Counted from the stretch's first letter, positions 31,401 through 46,400 are shown. The stretch: 64,000 bases of DNA from Periplaneta americana (GCF_040183065.1 NC_091130.1:126393914-126457913); one strand, 5' to 3'. Translations and numbers: made by a program. The notes: a model not told the origin generated them from the sequence alone.

Positions 31401-34400
31401 CATACTTAGTTGGGGGCATATCTTGATTGTTACTCAGTGTGAAAAGAAAAGCCTTTTCTGATGGGATGTAGTGCCCCTTAGTATTTGTCTTTCCCCATGG
31501 AACATCACTGAATCCTCCACAGATCTCACCTCGGGCTCCCTGAAGTTACAGAACAAAAAATATGAGAATACTTCAGATTGTACCTTAGCTAAAGGAAACT
31601 TTTTTTTCCCTTCCGAAATGCTCTCTTGAACCACACAGTTTTTCCCTCCATACCTCGTAACATAAGTGGAGCGTTAATTTTAATTTATTCAAGTATGAGC
31701 GTTTGAATGGGAATATAATACAGTTTTCAAGATGACATTTTGTCAAAAAATGTCACGTAAATACGGTACAATGTGTGTTCATTGTTAAGATTGGTCAGCT
31801 TTGAAATTCCTGGAAATTCGAAGCTGCCAATTCTTGTCTCCGCACTGCTAGCATCAGCTTCACAGCAACTGCACCTAACACCCCTCTAAACTGAAAATAT
31901 TTGTAAAGTAGACTCAACCTGATATGACGAGAAGGTTGCCGATTGGTTTTTGAATTCCAGTGAGGGGAAGAAAGAGGAAGTGTATTTGTAACTGACTTTG
32001 TTATGTAAAATAATCACATGTTATTAATTATTAATGCTATTTCAGATGCAATTAAATACCATTTCATTTATATCTTTTTCTTAATTATACTTTTTTTCTT
32101 CAGACCCCGTAAAAAAATATAAATAAAGTTTCACTGTATAACATGAGCTTATGCTGGCAACAAACATCATAATTTTAAACATGGAAATAATTAAAAAATC
32201 ACGATTTTAAATTTAAATAACGGAAGATACAAGTATTCCAAAAGTATCTTCTGACAGCAGAAATAAGAATTAATTTAGCATACACCTGCAACAACTTCTA
32301 CATAGGACAGACAGGCAGATCATTTCAACCACGTCCAAAAAACACATCACAGCCATAACAAAACTACAAAACACGTCCACATATGCAGAACACATCACAA
32401 ATGCTAACCATACCTACAGAGACATAAACACAGACATGGAAATTCTACATATTCAACCAAAAAGCCAGAAACTAAACACACTAGAACAATACGAAATATA
32501 TATACACACAAAAACACATCCAAATGCAATTTTCAACACACAACTCAATTTCAGAACATACACACTCTTTGACTCCACATTACACTACACAAACACACTC
32601 CCACAGGAAACACAAACAAAAGGCGCCAAGACCAGCACCAACCAGTTCTGAAGATGGCCCATAACAGGCTGAAACATGTTAACCAGGTACAATAAAATTT
32701 AACACGAAAAAGATATATAATACATATTCGGAAATTAATTTAGTATCTTCTGACAAACACATTTGTTTATCTTGGGTGTGAGAGATAGTGGAACAGCAGA
32801 AAATGAAAAAGCGGATGAACTGGCGAAAAGTGCTGCTGTTTCAAACTTGAATTTCAGTCATACTCTGTGCCTTTATTCATATGCGAAAAGAAAAATAAAT
32901 GAGCACATAGTGAATAGATGGAACAATTAGTGGCTATGCAGCATAAAAGAGTCAGTTACGGGAGAAATTTTTTTTCCATGGGTCGACACCCACTTAAACA
33001 GTAACAAAAGTATACCGGATTTCATATTATGTAATACAATTTTTGTCGGGTCATGGAAAATTTGGCTCTTATTTCGAAAGATTTATATTAGGCTACATCA
33101 GGAAAATGGCTGTATTTGTGACGAATGGCAAATTGTAGGCCACCTTCTGTTTCATTGTCCGGTTTTCAAAAATATGATGCCAATATAGTCTGACATTTAC
33201 ACTATTGTAATGTAATATATCTATATATATTCATAGCATGGTGCGTCCTCAGGTTGCGAATAGAGGAGACAGCCTCCAGATATGGAGGGTAGCTGCGAAT
33301 ATATTGAATAAGCATTTGTGGACAGTCGATAAGGAGTGGTCTTCCATCTTGGGGGTTGGGCGAAGGGCTAACAACCCATCACCGTAAAAAAGAGCTTGTT
33401 ATGAAACTCCAACATAAGCTCAGAATGGGACTGATTCTTTGGCGTGATCACAGCAAAGGAATAAGATGATGTCTGTTATGAGATTTGGTACTTGGCATGT
33501 CACAAGTCTTTATAGAACAGAAGCAAAAGAACTAGCTAGATAGAGAATAGACTTTGTGGGAGTACAGGAGGTTATGTTAGATGAGAATGGCATATCACCG
33601 TTAGGAGATTACTTCTTCTACTATGAGGAAGGAAACAATAATCACCAATTAGGAACAGGATTCTTTATTCATTTATTTTTTTATTTTAGTAGGTTATTTT
33701 ACGACGCTTTATCAACAGCTTAGGTTATTTAGCGTCTAAATGAGATGAAGGTGATAATGCCGGTGAAATGAGTCCGGGGTCCAACAGTGAAAGTTACCCA
33801 CCATTTGCTCATACTGAGTTGAGGGAAAACCCCGGAAAAAACCTCAACCAGGTAACTTGCCCCAACCAGGAATCGAACCCGGGCCACCTGGTTTCGCGGC
33901 TAGATGCGCTAACCGTTACTCCACAGGTGTGGACTCTTTATTCATAAAAGAATAAAATCAGCAGTATAAAAAGGTCGAATTGAACAGTGACAGGTTATCA
34001 TATTTAGTACTTATGGATAGATGGTGCGATATCATAGTTATAAATGCTCACGCCCCTACAGACAAAAAGCAAACATTTGAGATGGGCAGGTCATGTAGCA
34101 TGTGTGGGTGAAACGTAGATGGGAGGATCATATTAAAATGGATTTGAGGGAGATGGGATATGATGGTAGGGATTGGATTAATCTCGTTCAGGATAGGGCT
34201 TATATGAGGGCAGCAATGAACCTCCAGGTTCCTTAAAAGTAATTCGTAAGTAAGTAATGTAATATATAACAAACCACTACTCAATGTTTTCAGAAAAACA
34301 TGTTGCTACAAAGAGTTGTATAATTTTGTATGTTATATATTTAAGAACTTGCAATTATTTCAACTATAGTAGATATGTGTTAATTTTACGAAGCGTAGAC

Positions 34401-37400
34401 TGGGTTATCCAAGTTAAATGTATTCTTGTTATAATAATTTAAACTATAATTCTATAACTATAACCCTAATGTATTTTCTGGTAAAATAGGGTTTAAGTAA
34501 ATATATATTGAAATAAAATAAAGTATCTGAGGCACTGCAAGGCCATGGATTCTATAAATCACTTACCATAGCAATTACATATGTTGGAGCTACTCCATCG
34601 CAGTGTCTGTGAAAGGATTCAGCAGAATATCCATGGCTTGATGCACGGTACACCAGCCTCCAAACTTGTTTTGAACATCCATACCATGTATTCAGGACAC
34701 GCTGGTAACAAGTTTTCTCCTGAAATGCAAGCATAACAGTATTGTACTATTTTGTTTCAGTTACTGATCTAATAAACCAAAACTTTTAGAAGATGTAACA
34801 TCACTTGACCAAATGTCAAAAGTGATCCTTCTGAAAGCTGTGGAATTTATAATGCATAGTAGCCTCTTTTTAGCTTATCAAAACTCTTTACCATTTCCAT
34901 CTACAGGAAGAAACAGACAAATAAAGTGCAAGATATAGCCATTTTTAAGGTTCACATTTCAGTTGCTAAATACATTTAAATTTTTCCTTGACTTTCCAGT
35001 TCTTGTAGATTGGAAAAGTGCCTTTTGTTATTAAAAATTTATCACACATGACGTTTTCACCCAATAAATAATCATGCTTTTACATGAATTGAATATCTAT
35101 GTATCTTCGTAGTGTATCCAGCTATTTGCTGACAACACGTGTTCCACTATGTTTCACTATGAATTTCCTCTTCTTACAAATGAAGGGTAAAAAGCACGAT
35201 GCTGGTTGTATATTTCAGCAGCCACATTCCAAAGATGAGGTGTATTCAGTATATATTGGAGAGAATTGTCCAAGGTTACAGGGATTGCAGATTTTAGATT
35301 AGTTCTATGGATGTTTCTGACAGGGCAGTTTAAGAGGATATGTTCCAAATCTTCTTCGTTATTGCTGCACCAGCAACAACTACTAGAATCAACAAGATTA
35401 AAGCAGTGAAGATACTTCTGAGTGATAATATGGCCTGTCCTGGCTCTTGCCAAGAAAGTTTGTATGTGTCTGGGAATGTTGCAGAACATTTGTAAATCAT
35501 TAGGTTTCTTTTGAATGTTTTGAAGTACTTGGCCTTTATCAGAAGAAAGCCATAATTCGACCCATAAATTTGTTAAATGAGAATTAACTGCAGAATATGC
35601 GCTGGTTAAAGAAGTTATTTGCATAGGTTTGGGCCCCAAAGATGTTGTCTGTTTAGCAATATTATCTACAATCTCATTTCCATTAATGCCGCAATGACCA
35701 GGTATCCATTGGAATACTATTTCTTTTTGAAGATTTAGTTTATTTAATATTTTTTGTATAGAGCTTGTGATTTGTGCATAGGACGTTGCAGTATATTTCA
35801 TGATATTTAAAATAGCTCCCATCGAGTCACTGAAAATGCATACAAGTATATCAGATAAGGTAGAGACAAGTAAAAGAGCTGCCTCTATGGCCAGTAGTTC
35901 TGTTTCGAGACTAGAGGGAGATGAACATGATATATAATATTTCTCGTTATATTTTGGGATATAATACCCTGCGCCTGAAAGTCCATCATCAGGATTCCGT
36001 GACCCATCAGTATAGATATGAAGAAAATTTTCATATTTGTTACAGATTAGTTCCATGGCACTAGATTTTAAAACATGTGGTGCATCATTCTTAGTATAAT
36101 CGCCAGGGATATTAATATAACATTTTGGCCTGAATTGAATATGATGATGCAGAATATATGTTTACAAAATTGATTGAAGAGTATGACAAGTGGGGACTAA
36201 AAATAAATTTTGAAAAGACATTCTATATGGGATGCAGCGAAAATACAAGATATTTGGTTTTGCAAGATGGAATAGGCATCACCAAAGGATGCAATGAATT
36301 TGAATAAGGAGTCAGAATTAATAAAAATGCTACACAGGATGATATTAAACATAGGATAAATAAAGGAAGATCAGCAGCAGCAATGTTAAATGGAATATTA
36401 TGGAACAAGAATATTTTTAAGGAAACAAAAATAAATATTTATCTGTATATAGTCCAAAGTTTGATAACATATGGAGTGGAAACATGGAAGTTAAATAAAA
36501 ATTTGCAGTCAAAATTATTAGCATTAGAAATGTATTTTTTACGATGTTCGGCCATACATTCTAAACTTGAAAAATTAAGAAATAAAGTGATCAGGCAACA
36601 TATGAATAAAAAAAATTCAATTTTAGATTGGGAAGCACTGTCTCAAAATGACTTTTCTGCAGCTGACTATTTTTTCCGTGAAGTAAAAACATTCAGTCTG
36701 CTCCGACCAACACTCTCTTTTTAACATCATATTAAGATTGAAGAAAATTCGTTTTCTTACTTCATCTTTGTGTAATTGAGTTCTGCTTTCATAGATTGTA
36801 GAAAAAATGCTACATGTTCAACTTTTTAAGAATGAGAAAAACATGTTTTGAAATGATGCTCCTCAATTGATGATTTAGTCAACTTGTGCGGTCCAAGGCT
36901 TGAAAGAATACATTTTATAGACAAAGGTCACGACTTCCTTCAATTCCTGGTTTGCAATGGTAACTGTATGATATTGGTACAGATAAGTAAAATTCATGAA
37001 ATGTAAGCAGTGACTAGCACAAATGAATGATGCAGTGTTTCCATATTACTGAAATTGGAATGTATTAAAAATATTACTTCTAAAATATATTCACTTAACA
37101 GAAATTTGAATATAAATTAAAGATAAAATAAACATTAAGCAAATTATCAAGGTTAGTGTATTTTATGCATCAGATACATCTAAATATTTAAAGTGAAAGA
37201 AGTAGCATTATTTAATACATAGTGCATAGGTCGTGTATGATACAAAAGTGATATCGTTGTCTTGGAAGAAGACCGTCACAACTAAAAAATCACCACTTAT
37301 TTTTACTTTTCCATAAATTTTAACTGCCAAAGATGTAAAATGTTATGTGGAAACAGTCACAAATTAAACTCTTTCACTTTCTGCAAAAAAAAAATAATAA

Positions 37401-40400
37401 TAATAAAAATAATTACATAGTACAGTATCTTCATTTCCCACATAAAACCGTTTTCTAGTATTTACTTTTTGGACTGAGATATCAGGGTTTATGTGTATGT
37501 GTGTCGATAATATTGCAAACCAGGCAACATATTTCCAACCAAGATCTCTTCCAGTGATATCTCTATCCAGTGCTTTTGCTTCAGTAAAGTCTCATTTTAC
37601 AAACCTATGGATCAACAATTGGCTCTCTTCTGACAAAGGAAAAATTTTACAGTCTGTACAAAAGAAACCAAATGACCTGGAAATGTACAAAAACTTGCCC
37701 AGACATGTTCAAACATTTTTAACAACAGCCAGAACAGGTCACATTGTCACACAATTGTATCTATACCGATTTCACCTTTCTGATAATCCTACTTGTCTAT
37801 GGTGTAATAATCATGATGAAGATCTGGAACACATTCTTCTATACTGTCCATCCATAAACCACAAAAGAAGTAAATTAAAATCATCAGTACCAGTTGCAGA
37901 AGACATAGCCTTGCAATATATATTGACTACACCCCAACTCTGGCTACTAGCAACAGGCATCTATAATGAACACTGATCAAAATACCCCTCATTTCTCGTG
38001 AAAAAACAACTGAATAGACTACAGTGGACTGTAGTGGACTTTATGTTGTCAGCAAAAAGCTGGATACAATAAGAAGATAGATAGATCAGGGTTTATGTAA
38101 CACCTAATTTTTAAAATGCTTCTCCTGAAAATTAACGCATTCTGAAATGTGATGGTCTTCTTCCAAGGCGACGATATACAGTATTTAGGCTTGCAATATA
38201 ATATACAGTAGCGTGCAAATTAATCCGAACACGACATATTTTTACATTTTCTGTCATTGTTGGCCTCACAGCTGCTCATACCGCTTTAATTGATATCTGT
38301 AGTACGTGTAATTCCATTGTTGGAGGTCTGTCATTATTTTTTTTATAATATGTGACATTTTGCCTGTCGTTTTGTACTTAATACTTGTGTTGAAGACTTA
38401 ATACTGCAATCCTGTGTACATTCTGTCATCTTCACAAATGGATACAACTCCACGAAAAAGGTCTAAAATTATAACATTAGCAGAGCATTCTTCTATGACA
38501 CAGAGGCAAATTGCCGCAGAATGTCACATCGGTTTGGCTACTGTTAATTCGATCATAAAACGATACAGGGAGACTGGATCCATCACACCCCAGAAAAAAG
38601 GAAACTGTGGCTGGAAAAGGAAGACTTCACCTGCAGATGATCGTTTAATTGTCAGGAAAAGTAAATTAAATCCTAGACTAACTGCTGTCGACTTAACCCG
38701 CGAGTTAATGGCTACCACTGGGGCGAATATTCACGTCACAACAGTGCACCATAGGCTTTTGGAAGCTGGACAAAGGGCTCGTAAGCGTATTAAGAAGAAA
38801 CTGCTAACCCCTGTTATGTGCAAAAAACGCTTAATGTGGGCAAAATTACATCAACACTGGACAGTGAATGACTGGAAGAATGTACTTTTTTCCGATGAGT
38901 CTCATTTCGAGGTCCACAGCCACCGTGTTTCTTACGTACGGAAAGGATCCAAAAAAGTAACAGCAGCTCATCTCCAACAAGCACCCAAATACCCCCCTAA
39001 AGTAATGTTTTGGGGTTGTTTTACACATGAAGGGCCTGGAGCATTAATACCTATCAAGGGAATGATGAATTCTGACAAATATATTCACTTATTGGAAACC
39101 AGAATCGTACCCCAGCTGCAAAAATCATTTCCGGATGGCAGAGGTGTGTTCCAACAAGACCTAGCACCATGCCATACGTCTCGAAAAACTACAGAATTCT
39201 TCAACAAGAAGAATATTCAGGTACTCCCCTGGCCAGGCAACTCACCCGACATCAACCCCATTGAGAACTTGTGGTCAATTTGCAAAAGAAGAATGCAAAA
39301 AATGGATTGTTCTACAAAGGAGAAGATGATTTCTGCCCTCATTGGTGTATGGTTTCGCGATGAAGAAATGAAGAATATTTGTGGGAAATTAGTGGAATCC
39401 ATGCCAAATCGTCTCAGGAACAAGGGAGGCCACATAGATTACTGAGGTATGTCTTAGATCCTTTTTTTTATCCCGTTAGAGTGTTTTTGCATAATTAATT
39501 ACGTTGTTCGGATTAATTTGCACGCTACTGTAACTGGTGCATTGAAAACAGTGTAACGAGTAGCTATAAAATAGTACCTGAACCAGTATCTGTGACCCAG
39601 GAAAGAGCTTGAGGGAGACCCGGGGCTGTAGTCTCTTATCTTCTGAGTTCTCTCGAAATTTGTTAGGCAGTGCTGCATAACGATAACGCTCCAGTGAGAG
39701 TTCCATAGGCACTGCTCCAGTTGGTTCAACTTCTTCTGCAAACACTTGACTATCTGAAATGTACAATTGTGGCAAATTAAACTCTTACATTTCTCCCCAA
39801 GAAATATTTTGATGGACCATTATAAATCAGAATGTGTTCACAAGGACATTGACATACATTCCAGTTACAATAATATATGAGAATTATCTTCCAGATACAG
39901 TAAAATCCCTCATATCAGGCACCCAAATAACTGACAATACCAAAACAACGACACTTTTGGCTAGGTCAAAAAAAAAAAATAGTTCTTCATGCGAAAGAGA
40001 ACAGTCTGACGAAGATGTGAGTGGTTTTCATAGATCGCACATGCCGCATATAGTGTTTACTCTTTACACTGTTCACACGTGAAAACATAGACAAAAAAAA
40101 AACTGTTATGTCCCCCTGGAGTAAAGGGTAGAATCGGCACCTGTCACTTGGACCTTGCAAACAATGCGCAGAGACGATATCTTTCAATTTAACACTTGAA
40201 ATCGCCCATTTCGAAGGGGTGTTGGATGAATCTAAATACGAAAGTGTGAAATTCTATGTTCCTACAGAGTGTAAAAATTTCATTTGAATGATGGATAGTA
40301 TCACGGCAATTCCGCTAAGCACTGCTGTTGCACAATGGATTCCGTGAAACGCAAGCAAAATGTTCTTATGCTCAAATCATCGAGCGCTACTTCATAGTCT

Positions 40401-43400
40401 TTATAGTTGCTATGTTGGCTATACTGCTCTTCACGTCACATGAATCATATGACTGCCATTTAAAATTGTCATAAGGTTATGAAAACTTTTAGTATTTTTT
40501 ACGCTATTATGTATTACTGTATTAGCCTACAATAAATGAACTGATGAATGTACATTACCGTATTCAGCACTAAAAATTAACATTGTACATATTTCAAAAC
40601 TTTATTTTTAATTATCTATATGAAAATTACTAAATTTCAACATGGAAAAAAATGTTTGCGCAGTACAGTGTGTCTTTTCATAACCTATAAATGTATTTTC
40701 CAATTGTGCAAATCTAGTCTTTCAGGTAAGGCTCCCTGTAAAGCAGATTTGAATAATTTCAAGGGAAAAATTGTTCCGGGGCCGGGTATCGATCCCGGGA
40801 CCTCTGGTTGAACGTACCAGCACTCAGCCAACTGAGCTAACCAGGAACTCCACCCGACACCGTCTCAACTTTTCCCTTTATATCCACACAACTCGCGTGG
40901 GCTGACGAAATGCCAGAGACCCACATCGAGTGCACACAATCTCTGTGTGACTTGGAATTGTGGTTTTCTGTTAACATACACAGTGACGTATATATTATGC
41001 AAATCTAGTCTTTCAGGTAAGGCTCCCTGTAAACAGATTTGAATCATTTCAAGGGAAAAATTGTTCCGGGTCCAGGTATCGATCCCGGGACCTCTGGTTG
41101 AACATACTAGTGCTCTGCCAACTGAGCTACCCGGGAACTCCACCCGACACCATCTCAACTTTTCCCTTTATATCCACACAACTCGCGTGGGCTGACGAAA
41201 CGCCAGAGACCCACATTGAGTGCACACAGCCTCTGTGCGACTTGGAATTATTTTCCAATTATCTGGAAAAATCAGTTATCGGCACTGCTTTGTCCCACAG
41301 TTGCCAGATACGAAGAATTCTACTTTATCTATGAAAAATAAGTAAACTAGACTGTTCTACAGAAATAAATGATAAGAATGACAACAAATATTGCCTCTCT
41401 TTATTTTTCAAGGCAGCATAACTTGACCAACCTATAAGTAAAAGTCGCACGTGGTTGATGACACCAGCAAGATGTTGACACACACGAGCACGTTCTTCTT
41501 CAGTCCAGTGGGCTGTGGGTTGAGTGACTCCCGCCTGATATTTAGCCCAATTGAGGACAGCACGCCAGACATCTTCCTCTTCTAATGCCAACTGAAGGTG
41601 TACATGATATTAATTTCTTTATCAATAAAAATTTATAAGCTCAATTTATAATGCAAACTCAATTTTCTTTACACTCCTTATTAACGAATGAATATGCTTA
41701 CTGCCTTGGTAATTATTAAGTTTAATACAATGATAATTTAAATAATTGATTAAATGGCGATCTTACTCGTGTTAATTATGTAAGCATGTGCGGCTTACAG
41801 CTGTTTCGGTGCTACTCGATACCATCCTCAGAGCCTTCTGTGTCTCTGCGTCATCTCAACTTCGCTGCCTATTGTGTAGGTGCGTTCGTGTGATGAAGAG
41901 TTGCGTCAAATAGTGTGTGTGTTCTGAAATTGATCTGTGTGTTGAATATTTGATTAAGGTGTGTTTTAGTGTGTTTGTATATTTCATATTGTTCTAGTGT
42001 GTTGAGTTTTTGGGTTGTATGTGTAGGATTTCCATGTCTGTATTTATATTATTGTATGTGTGGTTGGCATTAGTTATGTGTTCGCCATATGTAAATCTAT
42101 TGTGTCCTCTGGTTATTGCTTTAATGTGTTCTTTGTATCGAGTTTGGAATGATCTCCTGTCTGTCCAATGTAGAAACTGTCGCAACTATTACATGTGAGC
42201 TTGTATACGCTTGTGTGGTTGTATTTATTTGTTTCTACATTGGACAGACAGGCAGATCATTCCAAACTCGATACAAAGAACACATTAAAGCAATAACCAG
42301 AGGACACACTACATCTACATATGCTGAACACATAACTAATGCCAACCACACATACGATAACATAAATACAGACATGGAAATCCTACAAATACAACCCAAA
42401 AACCAAAAACTCAACACACTAGAACAATATGAAATATACACATTAAAACACATCTTAATCAAACACTCAACACACATATCAATTTCAGAACACACACACT
42501 ATTTTACTCGACTCTTCACCACACGAACGCACCCACACAACAGGTAGCGAAGTTGAGATGACGCAGAGACACAGAAGGCTCTGAGGATGGTGTCAAGTAG
42601 CACCGAAACAGCTGTAAGCCGCACATGCTTACATAATTAACACGAGTAAGATCGCCATTTAATCAATTATTTATATTCAAGTGTTAAAAGTAGTGTACGA
42701 AAGATTCAACATGGATAATTTAAAGTCATGTTTATTTGAAGATATAACAACAGACTTTTGTATGGAGGTGTCCAGGTGAAAACTGAGAACTGGGTCTTTT
42801 CTGGGAGTAAAAGATACATTGTACCTCCACTGAACTCTATGCTTCACAACTGGAACGAACTCTAACAGTCTTACATATGGCAGGGGCTGAAGCAGACAAG
42901 GAAGGAGATACCAAAGTATCGCTGTCTTTGAATAATTTCAAGGGAAAAATTGTTCCGGGGCCGGGTATCAATCCCGGGGGCTTTGGCTAGCTAACCAATG
43001 CTCTACCGACTGAGCTACCCAGGAACCACACCCAACATCATCTCAATTTTTCCCTCTGTATACACAAGCCTCAAGTGGGTTGACAAGAAGCCAGAAATCC
43101 AACTTTGAGTACATACAAACTCTGTGTGACTTGAATTGTGGTTTTCTGTTAACGTACCTACAGTAACATTTATATTATGCAAATCTGGCTTTCAGGTATA
43201 CCACAATTCAAGTCACACAGAGTTTGTGTGCACTCAAAGCTGGGTTTCTGGCGTCTTGTCAGCTCATTTGAGGTGTGTGGATATAAAAAGAAAAATTGAA
43301 ACAGTGTCGAGTGTAGTTCCTGGGTAGCTCAGTCGGTAGAGCATTGGTGTGCTAAGCCAAAGATCACAGTCCAACAAAAACTGAAGCTTATTTGTCAGTG

Positions 43401-46400
43401 TAATGACTTTCATTAATTTGTTGGTCGATAGTTGTATATACGAGTTAAAGAAGAAAATCCGAATTTCGTAAATTTTACATGATTGACTTTGTAATAACAT
43501 TTATATCCTTCATTAATAAATAGTCATCATATGCTTATAAATGTAATTTTATTTTTATTACATTGTACGAGGTTTGTATAAATTATAATTTAATTAGTAA
43601 TCATGAAAAATTCTATTATCAGATAGATTTGATAACTGAAATGTTCGCATAAAAATAAATTCTGATGAGTTCAAGATTAAAATGGCATTCTCGTCTACGT
43701 CATTTTAAGCTTAGATCAACTTATATTTATTTTAATAATCGTTTAATCATTTAAGAAAAGCTATTAAAACAAAAAAATTCATGTTCGTTTATTAACTTAT
43801 TTATTTTAATATATTAGTTAAATTAATTAGTTATTCTAACCAAAAGATTCAATTCTCTCATGCCTTGAAACATGCAAAGGATTTCCTTAATATTTAACTG
43901 CATAGTGCACAGCCTGTATGATAATAGCAATGCAGATAAATGTAATTACGAACTTACACAGTCTGAAGAGATAAGCTTCACAAGTGCGTCTTTGGGAAGA
44001 TTCAAGAAAGAGTTTGTCTTGACACATTCTATAGCATTTTCACCGACATACGAAATACATCGATCCACAAATGATTTGGCCCCTTTTCCACCTGGAACAT
44101 TCACAAGATCATTATAAAATATAGTTACAATGTTGACCTCTCTTTAAGACACAATCAAATTGCACATAAAGTTAATATACAAACTAGAAATAAAAAAAAA
44201 GAAAAGTGTACAATCTTGCATTCAACTTCCTAGTCTTGCTCTGCCCAAAATAATGTGCAATGTATTAATATTCAGTTATCAGTCCAATTTATTTTATACT
44301 ATTTTTCTTCGAAACAAAGCAAGATTATGTCTCTTACATTTTTTTACGTTGGTTATGCTATAACCACAGCCTGGTATACACAGTCACGAAGCTCAATACG
44401 TAGGGAATATGCATCCATAGATAGTTGCTAACCACTAGGATCGCTACTATCACCTCATCACAGACCATGCGAAATAGTACTGGCACAGTCTATTGTTTCT
44501 AATACCCTCAACAACTCAAGCTTCGTGACTGTATATACTAGATTGTCCTATAACTTTTGATCCTATTCCTGGATAATCTGATAACTCATGTTAAACACAT
44601 TGATAGTCGTATTATGTAAATTCAAGTCTATTTCTTCTTGTAAAAAAAAAAAAAATCTTAAAAAAATATTTCATGCCATACTAAATTCCACTTAGGCTTC
44701 AGTACATAGGCAACTGCTACCTGAAGTTAATATGATATGATTAGACTTCGTTGAATTGCCACACGCAGCATGCAATCAGGTTGCCGATTTATGGTAGTAT
44801 AGAAGAGGTGAGCGACGTCCTGGTCTCGTAGTATAAGCAGTTCATGTTAAGAGTTGTGACCGGTCCAAATAGACAGAGCAGCTACAGCTAATGTATACCT
44901 ATGTAAGCACTTGTTTTTGCATTACTGTGGTTGGAATAGTCAAAGCTTAACATTTGTTCAGTGCAGACAAGAATTCAATCAAACATACTACAATGAGAGT
45001 GTTGCTGTTCCAAACAATTGCCCCTGGAATACCCTTACTCCCGCAGCCAGTCTTGACCCTTTGGAAAACGTGGTTGGATGCTGTTAATTATTATGCAGAA
45101 TATTACGGCAAAATAATGGAGGTAATTGATGCATTGGATAGCACAGACAGTTCCGCTGTTGCAGCTGTAAAGTCATTGCCTTCTGAACAGATATTGGAAG
45201 ATATTCTGTTCATTGATTCTAATTTTAAAATCGTGTCCAAAAGCATCACCCCGTTAGAATCGTCTAAACTAAAACTCTCAGAAGCCCTTCATATAGTGTA
45301 TAACGTATCACAAACCGTTATCCAAAATAACAATTCACTAATTTCAGAAAAAGTGAAATGTAAATTGGGAAAGATTATTGCTAAAAATTCTCCTATTCAC
45401 AACTTCGTATTATAAATGATGTGCTATCAGGTCACGACAAGACGTCTGAAGTTGGTGTACTAAAAAGTAGTGACTTTCCGTTCTTCAAATATGCACCTAC
45501 TACATCGTATGATGTTGAATGTACATTTTCCCAATATAAAAACTGTTTGAGTGACCATCGGAGGAGGTTCACTTTGCAGTCGCTCAAAATGTACGTAACT
45601 CTTCACTGCAATGCACATATTCAAGGATGATGTATCTTACATTAAATTTTAAGAGTTAATATATCTCACTATAAAATAATTGTGTACTTATGTGTTTAGA
45701 CATTTCCTACTTCAATGATCATTCATTATATTTCTTGAATGCAGGATACAGGTTTTATTGTAACCGCAGTATACTGCTCAGTGTTTACATCAGAGGCATA
45801 CTCCACCCGTTGCACGTCCCCTTCTCATACAGTCTATACTGCGTGCATAGTAAACCTTACGATTCTCGTGGCAATTCCACGAAGTCTAGATATGATATAT
45901 AAATTTACGTCACAGCATTTCTTTACATACAATGGTGTACCTCACAATTCACTGCATCCAGTGCTACCATTAACACATTATTAGCAGTACACGTCTATAC
46001 AAATACTCCAATTTACACTATGTATCTTTTTATTGTTCGGTCTAATCTCCCCTTCAATATTTAGCTTATATTTAATTTGCTATTCTCGTTCACTAATCCT
46101 AATAACTCTCAATATTATATAGGCCTACTACTTTCAATCCCTCTCCCCTTTTTTTCCTCTAACTAATATTCACTAAAATCTCAATTTCACTATTTTCTAT
46201 GCATTATAAATTATTTACCCTATTTTTTCCATTGACCTTTCCTTAGATCTTTTTCTTATATTCATTTACTGTTCCAATGTTCAAATGTTAGTAGCCTACC
46301 TCCTACTTTCTTACTGTCTCTTATTCAATTCTTATGACACTTTTTCACTATTATTATTCACTCTTTCTATTTGCTATCACGTTCTCACTTCTCCACTTAC

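Noticed and set aside
40775-40850. Possible tRNA gene(s) on the minus strand
   Set aside because: A and B boxes are present, but acceptor pairing is poor and the unit is repeated with flanking SINE body, so these are SINE heads.
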